From positions 744,001 through 808,000 of the forward strand of contig NZ_QZWF01000003.1 in assembly GCF_004187715.1 (NCBI RefSeq): a stretch of DNA of 64,000 nt, in the 5' to 3' direction. Below the pieces are notes generated by a model. The model was not told the origin of the DNA. It searched no databases and saw nothing but the letters and a program-made list of their open reading frames with translations. This DNA comes from Streptomyces sp. F001. Lineage in GTDB: Bacteria > Actinomycetota > Actinomycetes > Streptomycetales > Streptomycetaceae. Both the position numbers and the translations under genes were made by a program. Shown piece by piece: positions 43,582 to 52,396 of this stretch (position 1 is the stretch's first letter; the number at the start of each line of letters is the position of its first letter).

Positions 43582-45018
43582 TCACTGCAGAATGCCCTGG
43601 CCCAGTCGCGGGTAGCCGGTCGCCGGCACGCCCACCGACGCCGGTCCCCAGCTCGTGGCGCCCTTCGTCGTCACGCCCGACGACGACCCGCGCAGGCTCC
43701 ATATGCCGCCGTCCGCGTCGTTCTCGCCGTCGGCGCCGGCGAACAGGTCCGCGCGGCCGTCGCCGTTGACGTCGGTGAGGCGGACCGTCCAGCCGAAGCG
43801 GTCGGAGGCCTCTGCGGTGCCGGGGACACCGGCGGTGTTCTGGGTGATGGACTGGGCGCCGGTCGTGGTCAGGCCGCCCGGCGCGCCCCGCAGCACGGTG
43901 ACGCTGCCGGCGAGCTTCGCGGTGCCGATGGTCTCGAAGTTGGCGGAGACCGCCAGGTCGGCGTAGCCGTCGCCGTTGATGTCGTCGACGGAGAGCCAGT
44001 GCCCGAACCAGTCGTCCGGCTCGTCGGCGCCCGGCACTCCCGGCGTGTCCTGGGTGATGGTCTGGGCGGGCTGGGTGCGGGTGCCGCTGCTGCTGCCGAG
44101 GTACACGTTGACGGAGCCGCCGTCGCCCTCCTGGACGGAGCCGGGGGGCGCGCCGGTGACGACGTCGTCGTAGCCGTCGCCGTTGAGGTCGCCCACGGCG
44201 GCGGCCGTCTGCCAGCTGTCGCTGGCCAGCACGGTCTGGCGGGTGAGGCCGGACGCGGCGCCGAGGTAGATGTGGGTGGCGTCGTAGTAGGTGTACGGCT
44301 CCTCGCGCAGGTACGTGCCGGTGAGGACGAGGTCGTCGGTGCCGTCGCCGTTGACGTCACCGGAGGTGAGTGCCTCGGCGCCGTGCACGATGCCCGGGTA
44401 GAGGTCGGCGGTGAGCTTGTCGCGGGAGGCGGGGGCGACGTTCTTGCCGATGCCCCGGTGGATCCAGATGTCCTTGCCGTCGCTGCCGACGGCGAGCTCG
44501 GGCCGGCCGTCCCCGTCGAAGTCGCCGACGGCCAGGGACATGCCGTAGGAGTCGTGCGCGGAGCGGGCCGGGTCGGCGATCGACTGGCCGCCCGACAGAC
44601 CGCTGCGGCCGCCCCAGACGACCACGACCGCGCCGCCGTCCTTGTCGCCGTCGACGTCCTCGTCCTCGGTGCCGATCACCAGGTCGGCGTAGCCGTCGTT
44701 GTTGAGGTCGCCGGAGGTGAGCCGCTTGCCGAAGTTGTCCTCCGTCTCGGCGGAGCCGGGGATGCCCGCGGTGTTCTGCGAGATCACCGTGCGGCGGGTG
44801 GTGCTGAGGCCGGAGGACGAGCCGTACTGGACGACGACGGCGCCGGCGCGGGTCACGCCGCCGACGGTGGCGTACGGCGCGGCGGTCACCAGGTCGCGGT
44901 AGCCGTCGCCGTTGAAGTCGTGCGTGCCGGGCGGGTGCGGCGGAGGCGGGGTGGTGGGCAGGGCGGTGAGCAGGCCGGTGGTGAGGGTGGCGGCCAGGAG
45001 GAGGGTGCGCTTGCGCAT
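43582..45018 (-). CDS. Secreted FG-GAP seven-bladed propeller protein, copy 1
   Basis: The 478-residue protein has a signal peptide (MRKRTLLLAATLTTGLLTAL) and seven integrin-alpha-type FG-GAP repeats. Each carries a calcium-binding loop such as DFNGDGYRD, DLNNDGYAD, DFDGDGRPE, DVNGDGTDD, DLNGDGYDD, DINGDGYAD or DVNGDGRAD. That number closes one beta-propeller. There is no membrane or cell-wall anchor at the end. It is the first, in coordinate order, of four tandem paralogs; it may bind extracellular polymers or proteins, but the ligand is unknown. Confidence 0.85.
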   Translation of the reverse strand: MRKRTLLLAATLTTGLLTALPTTPPPPHPPGTHDFNGDGYRDLVTAAPYATVGGVTRAGAVVVQYGSSSGLSTTRRTVISQNTAGIPGSAETEDNFGKRLTSGDLNNDGYADLVIGTEDEDVDGDKDGGAVVVVWGGRSGLSGGQSIADPARSAHDSYGMSLAVGDFDGDGRPELAVGSDGKDIWIHRGIGKNVAPASRDKLTADLYPGIVHGAEALTSGDVNGDGTDDLVLTGTYLREEPYTYYDATHIYLGAASGLTRQTVLASDSWQTAAAVGDLNGDGYDDVVTGAPPGSVQEGDGGSVNVYLGSSSGTRTQPAQTITQDTPGVPGADEPDDWFGHWLSVDDINGDGYADLAVSANFETIGTAKLAGSVTVLRGAPGGLTTTGAQSITQNTAGVPGTAEASDRFGWTVRLTDVNGDGRADLFAGADGENDADGGIWSLRGSSSGVTTKGATSWGPASVGVPATGYPRLGQGILQ

Positions 45019-45121
45019 CGGGGTCCGTTCGGGAAGGTCGGAACAGAGAAGTCGGACCGGACTCCAGCAGGACGAAGGCTGCCGCCGTCGGGGTCCGTTC
45101 CGAGAAGTCGGGGAGAGGCGC

Positions 45122-46453
45122 TCAGTCGGCGAAGGAGCCGCCGAACTCCGGGAGGACGAAGGCGCCGGTCGTCGTCGTGCCGCCCGAAGCGCCGCGCAGT
45201 ACCAGGGAGGTGCCGGCCGCGCCGATGCCGAGGTCGGCCTTGCCGTCCTTGGTCACATCGCGCAGGCGCAGGGTGTAGCCGAAGGACATGTAAGCGTCGG
45301 CGGGGCCGGTCACGGTCTGCGGGATCCAGGAGGAGCGCAGGCCGGACAGGCCGCCGGAGCCGCCGCGGAAGAGGTGCACCCCGCCCTGGTCCTCGTTGCC
45401 GCTGACGTCCTCGTGCGGGACGCCGACCGCGAGGTCCGCGTAGCCGTCGCCGTTGGCGTCACCGGCCGAGACGGCGTAGCCGAAGTTGTCGCCCTTCTCG
45501 CGGCTGCCGGAGACACCGGAGCTGGCCTGGTTGTAGGTGTGCGAGCCGCTCGGGCCCGCGGACGTGCCGCGCCAGACGGTGAGCGAACCGATGCCGTCGT
45601 TGGCGTCGGGCCTGCCGAGGGCGATGTCGCCGTAGCCGTCCTTGTCGAAGTCGCCGATCGCCGCGCTCCCGGCGGCGACCGTCTTGGAAGCGCCCGACGT
45701 CAGGCCGCCCGAGGCGCCCTTGAGGAACCAGACCCGCTCGACCGGCTGGTTGTCGATGAACTGCTCGCCGAGGATGACGAGGTCGGTCTTCCCGTCGCCG
45801 TTGACCTTGCCGGCCGCGAGGCCGTACGAGTACCAGCCCGCGCCCTCCTTGTCGATCTCGCTGACGCTGCCGGTCGTACCGGACTTGCTGAACGAGCCGC
45901 GGTACAGCCAGGTCTCGTCGCCGCCGACCACCGCGAGGTCGGGCGAGCCGTCCCCGGTGAAGTCGCCGGTGGCGAGGTCGCCGCCGAAGTGGCTCTGCGC
46001 GCCCGACTTCGGGGCCACGTTGGTGCCGCCGGACAGGCCGGACGCCGAGCCCCAGACGATGGTCACCGAGCCGCGGTACTGCTGGCTGCCGACGTGCTCG
46101 GTCGGGTTGCCGACGACCAGGTCCGCGTAGCCGTCCTTGTTGAGGTCGGCGCTGGCCAGGGACTCGCCGAACTGGTCGTCCTCCTCGCCGGTGCCGGGGA
46201 TGCCGGCGCTGTCCTGGTGGATGAACTGGGTGCGCGTGCCGGGGCCGCTCGCGGTGCCGTAGACGACGGTGACGGTACCGCCGGTGCGGTCGACGTCGTT
46301 GTGGCCGCCGTACGCCAGGTCGCGGTGGCCGTCGCCGTTGAAGTCGTCGTAGTGCTTGGCCACGGCCGCTGAGGCGGGGGCGGTGAGGAACAGCGGGGTG
46401 ACCCCGGTCGCGAGGAGGGTCGCGGCGAGTGCGGCGGCGGTGCGTCGGGTCAT
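45122..46453 (-). CDS. Secreted FG-GAP seven-bladed propeller protein, copy 2
   Basis: A 443-residue paralog with a clear signal peptide ending APASAA. Its seven calcium-loop repeats are DFNGDGHRD, DLNKDGYAD, DFTGDGSPD, KVNGDGKTD, DFDKDGYGD, DANGDGYAD and DVTKDGKAD. Two loops (third and fourth) have diverged. A 103-base spacer separates it from copy 1 and 28 bases from copy 3, so the set is likely co-transcribed from the 49.5-kb side. Ligand unknown. Confidence 0.85.
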   Translation of the reverse strand: MTRRTAAALAATLLATGVTPLFLTAPASAAVAKHYDDFNGDGHRDLAYGGHNDVDRTGGTVTVVYGTASGPGTRTQFIHQDSAGIPGTGEEDDQFGESLASADLNKDGYADLVVGNPTEHVGSQQYRGSVTIVWGSASGLSGGTNVAPKSGAQSHFGGDLATGDFTGDGSPDLAVVGGDETWLYRGSFSKSGTTGSVSEIDKEGAGWYSYGLAAGKVNGDGKTDLVILGEQFIDNQPVERVWFLKGASGGLTSGASKTVAAGSAAIGDFDKDGYGDIALGRPDANDGIGSLTVWRGTSAGPSGSHTYNQASSGVSGSREKGDNFGYAVSAGDANGDGYADLAVGVPHEDVSGNEDQGGVHLFRGGSGGLSGLRSSWIPQTVTGPADAYMSFGYTLRLRDVTKDGKADLGIGAAGTSLVLRGASGGTTTTGAFVLPEFGGSFAD

Positions 46454-46481
46454 GACGGAGTCTCCTGACGGTGTCGGTACG

Positions 46482-47902
46482 TCACTTGGCGAGGTCCCAG
46501 CCGAAAGTGGCGCCGCCCTTGAGGCCGGCGCCGGCGGCGGTGAGGGACTTGGCGCCGGTGGTGGTCAGGCCGGAGGCGGTGCCGCGCAGGTAGGTGACGG
46601 AACCGTTCTGGTTCTCGTAGCCCGCGCCGGTGACCAGGTCGGCCTTGCCGGTCTTGTCGAGGTCGAGCAGCCGGACGGACATGCCGAAGGCGTCGCCGCT
46701 CTCGGCGGTGCCGGGCACGCCCGCGGTGTCCTGGGTGTACGACTTGGCGCCGGTCGTGGTCAGACCGGTGGCCGAGCCGAACAGGACGGTCACCGAGCCG
46801 GCGTCACGGGCCGAGCCGAGGTCCTCGCCCCAGGCGCCCACCACGACATCGGCGTACTTGTCGCCGTTGATGTCGCCGACGTCGACGGCGGAGCCGAACA
46901 GGTCGGCCTCCTCGTCCGCGCCGGGCACGCCCGGGGTGTCCTGGTGGACGACGGTCGGCGTCTGCTGGGGGTCGGGGCCGTCGGGGCCGCCGTACCAGAC
47001 GGTGATGCGGCCGCCCTTGAGGCTGTGCGGGCCGGCGTAGTCGCCGAGGACGAGGTCGCCGTAGCCGTCGCCGTTGATGTCGCCGGTGGCGCCGAGGGCG
47101 CCGTCGGCGTTCGGGAGGCCGACCATGGCGTAGTCGGACTCGGGGTGGTCGTCCCAGCCGCCGGGGTCGTGCCGGAAGTAACGGATGTCCCCGCCCGGGT
47201 CGTTGTCGTGCGCGAACGGGTACACGCGCTCGGCCGCCCGGTCACCGGTCAGATCGCCCGCGATGACCTCGTACGTCGTGCCCAGCTCGTAGACGCCGGT
47301 GTGGCTGAGCGGGGTGCCGGTGCGGGTGAAGGGGCCGCGGTAGAGGTGGGTGTGGGTCTGGCCGGTGACGGTCACGTCCGTCCTGCCGTCGCCGTCGAAG
47401 TCGCCGGTGGCGATGCCACGGGAGTAGCCGCCCCACTCGGCGAGCTCCTCCGCCGAGGGCTGTGGCAGGGCCGAGCCGCCGGTCAGGCCGGACGCGCCGC
47501 CCCAGAGGACGGTGGCGCTGCCGACGCCCTGGCGGTCGCCGATGCTCTCGAACTCGGCGCCCACGACCAGGTCGGCGTAGCCGTCGGCGTTCAGGTCACC
47601 GGCGGCGAGGCTCGCGCCGAAACGGTCGTCGGACTCGGCGGTGCCGGGGACGCCGGTGGAGTTCTGGGTGATCACGGTCTTCTTGGCGGACGGCACACCC
47701 GAGGCCGAGCCGTACAACACGACCACGGCACCGGCGCCGCTCGCGGAGCCGACGTCGGCGCCCATCGCGCCGATGGCGATGTCCCGGTAGCCGTCGCCGT
47801 TGAAGTCGCTCGCCAGCCCGGAGGGGCTGCGACGGCGGGGGTGGTGGGCAGGGCGGTGAGCACGCCGGTGGTGAGGGCGGCGGCGATCACGAGAGTGCGC
47901 AA
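46482..47902 (-). CDS. Secreted FG-GAP seven-bladed propeller protein, copy 3, frameshifted front
   Basis: The mature part is in one frame, with repeats DFNGDGYRD, DLNADGYAD, DFDGDGRTD, DLTGDRAAE, DINGDGYGD, DINGDKYAD and DLDKTGKAD. The signal peptide LRTLVIAAALTTGVLTALPT, from TTG 47902 with GGAG upstream, is in another frame. The break is at a run of four Cs followed by TCC near 47818-47828; one extra C would join them into about 474 residues. Either a read error or a recent mutation that blocks secretion. The signal peptide closely resembles that of copy 1. Confidence 0.75.
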
Positions 47903-47964
47903 GACGTGACTCCAGTAGGGGGGCCCGCACGGTGTGTGCGGGCCCGGTGCGGTGTTACGGCTGA

Positions 47965-49473
47965 TCAGTCGGCGAAGTTCGCGCCGAAGTACGGCTTGCC
48001 GGTCGTCACGACGCCCGTCCAGTGCGGGGCGACGGAGTCGGCGCCGGTCGTGGTGATCTTCGAGCCGTTGGACGGCAGGAAGGTGACCAGCCCGTTGCCG
48101 TCGTTCTCGGCGGAGCCCGCGAGGAGGTCGGCCTTGCCGTCGCCGGTGACGTCGTCGAGCTTGACGTCGATGCCGAACATGTCGTTGTCCTCGTTGGTGC
48201 CGGGCACGTCCGCGGTGTCCTGGGAGAAGGACTGGGCGCCCGAGGCGGTGTTCAGGCCGTTCGCCGTGCCGTAGAGGATCGTGACCGCACCGGTGTCGAC
48301 GTCGTCGCCGATGTTCTCTCCGGCGACGCCGATCGCGAGGTCGAGGAAGCCGTCGCCGTTGACGTCGCCGAGGTCGAGCTCGTAGCCGAAGTAGTCGTTG
48401 CCCTCGGCGGTGCCGGGGACGTTGTTGGTGTCCTGGGTGATGCCGGTGGCGGCGGTGGTGAGGGGGCCGCCGTCCGAGCCGTAGGTGACCCAGACCTTGC
48501 CGCCGTGGCCGGAGTCCGGGAACGAGGTGCCGTCGCTGGCCTTGGTGTTCCAGTAGGCGCCGCTGACGACATCGCCGTAGCCGTCGTGGTCGATGTCGCC
48601 GATCGCGGTGATCACGCCGGGCTTGAGGGGCTCGGCACCGGAGACGTTCAGGCCGCCCGAGCCGCCGGGGATGAAGTAGTTGCGGTTCCAGCCGTAGTCG
48701 GTCTCGGTTTCGTAGCCGTCGACCACCAGGTCGGTCTCCGGGCCGCCGTTGATGTTGCCGGCGGTCAGGTTCATGGGGCCGCCCACCTCGCTGCCGTCCA
48801 TGATCGGGGGCTTGATCGTGTACCGGCCGCCCGGCGCGCCGGAGGAGTCGAAGCCGCCCTTGAGGACGTGGATGGTGCCGGTGTTGCTGCCGACGGCCAG
48901 GTCGGCCTTGCCGTCGCCGTCGAAGTCGCCGGCGGCGAGGGTCTTGCCCCAGAAGTCGTGCGCGGACCGGGCCGGGTCGGCGACGACGGAGCCGCCTTGG
49001 AGGCCGGAGGCCGAGCCCCACAGGATGGTGACCATGCCGCCGTCGGTGTCGCCGTCGATGTCCTCGCCCGGGGCGCTGACGGCGAGGTCGTCGTAGCCGT
49101 CGCCGTTGAAGTCGGCGTAGGCGGAGTCCCGGCCGAAGGAGTCGCCGGCCTCGGCGCCGCCGGGGATGCCGTTGGAGTTCTGGCTGATGGTGGAGTTCGG
49201 AGTGGCGGGCTCCAGGTCGCCGGAGTGGGTGCCGTCCGACACGCCGGCGGGGGTGCCGTAGAGGGCGACGATCTGGCCGGCGTTCTTCTTGGCGTTCACA
49301 TAGGCGCCGTCGGCGGAGAAGGCGACGTCGCCGACCCCGTCGCCGTTGAAGTCGGCCTTGGCGACGGCGGTGGAGTCCGCGGCCGTCGCGGTGGCGGCCG
49401 TGAAGGTGAGCAGTCCGCCCGTCAGAGCAGCGGCGGTGGCCGTCGCGAGGGCGAGTCGCAGGGTGTGCTGCAT
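47965..49473 (-). CDS. Secreted FG-GAP seven-bladed propeller protein, copy 4
   Basis: The 502-residue protein has a signal peptide (LALATATAAALTGGLLTFTA) and seven FG-GAP repeats: DFNGDGVGD, DFNGDGYDD, DFDGDGKAD, a degenerate NINGGPETD, DIDHDGYGD, DVNGDGFLD and DVTGDGKAD. It is the promoter-proximal gene of the four-gene array. The N-terminal 60 residues differ most from the other copies. It ends PYFGANFAD, close to the GGSFAD ending of copy 2. Confidence 0.85.
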   Translation of the reverse strand: MQHTLRLALATATAAALTGGLLTFTAATATAADSTAVAKADFNGDGVGDVAFSADGAYVNAKKNAGQIVALYGTPAGVSDGTHSGDLEPATPNSTISQNSNGIPGGAEAGDSFGRDSAYADFNGDGYDDLAVSAPGEDIDGDTDGGMVTILWGSASGLQGGSVVADPARSAHDFWGKTLAAGDFDGDGKADLAVGSNTGTIHVLKGGFDSSGAPGGRYTIKPPIMDGSEVGGPMNLTAGNINGGPETDLVVDGYETETDYGWNRNYFIPGGSGGLNVSGAEPLKPGVITAIGDIDHDGYGDVVSGAYWNTKASDGTSFPDSGHGGKVWVTYGSDGGPLTTAATGITQDTNNVPGTAEGNDYFGYELDLGDVNGDGFLDLAIGVAGENIGDDVDTGAVTILYGTANGLNTASGAQSFSQDTADVPGTNEDNDMFGIDVKLDDVTGDGKADLLAGSAENDGNGLVTFLPSNGSKITTTGADSVAPHWTGVVTTGKPYFGANFAD

Positions 49474-49658
49474 GCGGGGTCTCCTGCTGCATGCGGGGAT
49501 GCCTGGCGGGCATCCGCAGTCAATGGGGTGCGGACCGTCCGTGTTTGCCGGGAGTTCTCGTCGGGTTCACATGACGGTCGGCGATCAAGAGACCGGTGTG
49601 GGCGGGCAAGGGTTGTACGTGAGTTCGGTAACTCTTGGGGAACGGGGCCCGTGAACGG

Positions 49659-49694
49659 CGACGCTCCCACGCCGGGAGCGGCGTGGGAGCGTCG
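49659..49694. terminator. Hairpin terminator after the Fe-S oxidoreductase gene
   Basis: CGACGCTCCCACGCC and GGCGTGGGAGCGTCG form a 15-base perfect stem with a six-base loop, 20 bases beyond the oxidoreductase stop. Confidence 0.8.
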
Positions 49695-49713
49695 GCCGTG
49701 GGGATCGGGTCGG

Positions 49714-51981
49714 TTACTTCACCGGCTCCGGTTCCGATTCCGTCTCCGCGTCCGACGAACCCTCCGGGGCGGCCGGCGTCTTCACGGAGTCCAGCAGCAG
49801 CTGGGCGACGTCGACGACCTGGATGGACTCCTTCGCCTGGCCGTCGTTCTTCTTGCCGTTGACCGAGTCGGTCAGCATCACCAGGCAGAACGGGCACGCC
49901 GTCGACACGATGTCGGGGCTGAGCGACAGGGCCTCGTCGACACGCTCGTTGTTGATGCGCTTGCCGATCCGCTCCTCCATCCACATCCGTGCACCACCGG
50001 CGCCGCAGCAGAAGCCGCGCTCCTTGTGGCGGTGCATCTCCTGCTGGCGCAGGCCGGGAACGGCGGTCATGATCTCGCGCGGGGGCGTGTAGATCTTGTT
50101 GTGGCGGCCCAGGTAGCAGGGGTCGTGGTACGTGATGAGGCCCTCGACCGGGGTGACCGGGATCAGCTTGCCCTCGTCGATGAGGTGCTGGAGCAGCTGG
50201 GTGTGGTGGATCACCTCGTAGTCGCCGCCGAGCTGCGGGTACTCGTTGCCGAGGGTGTTGAGGCAGTGGGGGCACGTCGCGACGATCTTCTTCGCCGACT
50301 TCGGCTTCCGGGTCGACTCGTCCTCGTCGTCCTCGCCGAACGCCATGTTCAGCGCCGCCACGTTCTCCATGCCGAGCTCCTGGAACAGCGGCTCGTTGCC
50401 GAGGCGCCGTGCCGAGTCACCCGTGCACTTCTCGTCCCCGCCCATGATCGCGAACTTCACGCCCGCCATGTGGAGGAGTTCCGCGAAGGCCTTCGTGGTC
50501 TTCTTGGCGCGGTCCTCGAGGGCGCCCGCGCAGCCGACCCAGTACAGGTACTCGACCTCGGACAGGTCCTCGATGTCCTTGCCGACGACCGGCACCTCGA
50601 AGTCGACTTCCTTCGTCCACTCCAGGCGCTGCTTCTTGGCCAGGCCCCAGGGGTTGCCCTTCTTCTCCAGGTTCTTGAGCATCGTGCCCGCCTCGGACGG
50701 GAACGCGCTCTCGATCATCACCTGGTAGCGGCGCATGTCGACGATGTGGTCGATGTGCTCGATGTCGACCGGGCACTGCTCGACGCAGGCGCCGCAGGTG
50801 GTGCAGGACCACAGCACGTCCGGGTCGATGACGCCGTTCTCCTCGACGGTGCCGATCAGCGGACGCTCGGCCTCGGCGAGAGCGGCGGCCGGGACGTCCT
50901 TCAGCTGCTCCTCGGACGCCTTCTCCTCGCCCTCCATCGTCTTGCCGCCGCCGGCCAGCAGGTACGGCGCCTTGGCGTGCGCGTGGTCCCGCAGCGACAT
51001 GATCAGCAGCTTCGGGGAGAGCGGCTTGCCGGTGTTCCAGGCCGGGCACTGCGACTGGCAGCGGCCGCACTCGGTGCAGGTGGAGAAGTCCAGCAGGCCC
51101 TTCCAGGAGAACTGCTCGACCTGGCTGACACCGAAGACGTCGTCCTCGCCGGGGTCGGTGAAGTCGATCGGCTTGCCGCCGGAGGTCATCGGCAGCAGCG
51201 CGCCGAGTGAGGTCTCACCGGTGGCGTTGCGCTTGAACCAGATGTTCGGGAAGCCCAGGAAGCGGTGCCAGGCCACACCCATGTCGGTCTTCAGTGAGAC
51301 CACGATCATCCAGGTGAAGGAGGCCGCGATCTTCAGGCCGGCGAAGAAGTAGGTGAGATTCTGGAGCGTGGAGACGTCCATGCCCTCCAGCCAGTGCACC
51401 ACCGGGTACGAGATGAAGAACGAGGCCTCGTAGCTGTCCACGTGGTGCTGCGCGCCCTCCAGCGCGTGCAGCATGAAGATGCAGACACCGACGATGAGGA
51501 TGATCGTCTCGACGAAGTAGGCCTGGCCGGTGTTGGAGCCCGCGAAGCGGGACTTGCGGCCCGCCTTGCCCGGCCGGGACAGCTGCCGGATGACGACCAG
51601 CGTCGCGATGCCGACCACTGTCATGGTGCCGATGAACTCGACATAGACGTTGTACGGCGCCCAGTCGCCGATGATCGGCAGGATCCAGTCGGCCTTGAAG
51701 AGCTGGCCGAAGGCGTTGACGATCGTCAGCAGCAGCGTGTAGAAGCCGATCGCGACGAACCAGTGCGCGATACCGACGATGCCCCAGCGGTTCATCCGGG
51801 TGTGCCCCAGGAACTCCTTCACCAGGGTGACGGTGCGCTGGTAGGGGTCGTTGGTCCGGGACCCGGCGGGCACGGGCTGGCCGAGCCGCATGAAGTTGAA
51901 GATCTGGAGGAGGGCGCGGCCGAACAGCGCCACGCCGACCACGATCAGGACCAGCGACACGATGATCGCGGCGAGTTGCAT
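49714..51981 (-). CDS. Membrane Fe-S oxidoreductase (HdrDE/GlpC-like)
   Basis: The 755-residue protein has an N-terminal NarI-like membrane domain with about six helices. Two [4Fe-4S] ferredoxin motifs follow (CTECGRCQSQCPAWNTGK and CTTCGACVEQCPVDIEH), then two CCG domains (CPHCLNTLGNEYPQLGG with HDPCYLGRHNKIY, and GFCCGAGGARMWME). A Glu/Pro/Ser-rich tail ends it. This fused layout transfers electrons between a membrane quinone or cytochrome side and a cytosolic partner. The donor and acceptor are not known for the actinobacterial form. It is widely conserved in Streptomyces. Confidence 0.85.
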   Translation of the reverse strand: MQLAAIIVSLVLIVVGVALFGRALLQIFNFMRLGQPVPAGSRTNDPYQRTVTLVKEFLGHTRMNRWGIVGIAHWFVAIGFYTLLLTIVNAFGQLFKADWILPIIGDWAPYNVYVEFIGTMTVVGIATLVVIRQLSRPGKAGRKSRFAGSNTGQAYFVETIILIVGVCIFMLHALEGAQHHVDSYEASFFISYPVVHWLEGMDVSTLQNLTYFFAGLKIAASFTWMIVVSLKTDMGVAWHRFLGFPNIWFKRNATGETSLGALLPMTSGGKPIDFTDPGEDDVFGVSQVEQFSWKGLLDFSTCTECGRCQSQCPAWNTGKPLSPKLLIMSLRDHAHAKAPYLLAGGGKTMEGEEKASEEQLKDVPAAALAEAERPLIGTVEENGVIDPDVLWSCTTCGACVEQCPVDIEHIDHIVDMRRYQVMIESAFPSEAGTMLKNLEKKGNPWGLAKKQRLEWTKEVDFEVPVVGKDIEDLSEVEYLYWVGCAGALEDRAKKTTKAFAELLHMAGVKFAIMGGDEKCTGDSARRLGNEPLFQELGMENVAALNMAFGEDDEDESTRKPKSAKKIVATCPHCLNTLGNEYPQLGGDYEVIHHTQLLQHLIDEGKLIPVTPVEGLITYHDPCYLGRHNKIYTPPREIMTAVPGLRQQEMHRHKERGFCCGAGGARMWMEERIGKRINNERVDEALSLSPDIVSTACPFCLVMLTDSVNGKKNDGQAKESIQVVDVAQLLLDSVKTPAAPEGSSDAETESEPEPVK

Positions 51982-52304
51982 TGGGGGCTCCTCGGGCCTG
52001 CGAGGGGGAGATCTGTTGATTACTAAGCGGTAACTTATGCAGTCCGTCTGAGACTACCCATTTCCTCGGTCGCACTGTAGCCAGGGGCTCGGTGATCTGC
52101 GTCGCTGAGGCGTACCTGACCGTAGGGGGCATGGCGTGCCGGGCTGATCCCAGTATTTCTCACACATCGTGACATTCCGCTTAGCTTGGGGCTGTGCTCT
52201 GTGCGGCTGCGGGTCAGAGTCGCCGGACGGGTGAACGCAACCTCGGTCCGCCCCGCTGCGTCTCTGCAGGTCACCGGGCAGTTGCGCGTAAGGAACGGAT
52301 AAGA
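51982..52304. promoter_or_regulatory. Divergent region between Fe-S gene and dnaK
   Basis: No gene is seen. The region must hold the promoter of the Fe-S oxidoreductase (minus) and part of the dnaK control region (plus). TTGATTACTAAGCGGTAA near 52015-52032 is AT-rich and could belong to the minus-strand promoter. Confidence 0.4.
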
Positions 52305-52325
52305 GTTGAGTCTGCCTGACTCAGG
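52305..52325. promoter_or_regulatory. Degenerate HAIR (HspR site)
   Basis: GTTGAGT-CTGCCTG-ACTCAGG matches the HspR-associated inverted repeat CTTGAGT-N7-ACTCAAG at 12 of 14 arm positions. It lies 52 bases upstream of the start of the perfect copy. Confidence 0.7.
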
Positions 52326-52356
52326 TCTGTTGACCCAGCGGCAGGCGTCATGCACA

Positions 52357-52377
52357 CTTGAGTCCGTTCCACTCAAG
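52357..52377. promoter_or_regulatory. Perfect HAIR operator of dnaK
   Basis: CTTGAGT-CCGTTCC-ACTCAAG is the exact HspR-binding consensus, ending 19 bases before the dnaK ATG. HspR bound here with DnaK represses the operon until heat shock. Confidence 0.95.
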
Positions 52378-52396
52378 TCAGCTGGAGGAATCAACC

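Noticed and set aside
48022..51210. Very long plus-strand frame across the FG-GAP and Fe-S genes
   Set aside because: It is the antisense of three well-supported minus-strand genes and has the Val/Asp/Gly-rich composition of a GC-driven shadow frame.
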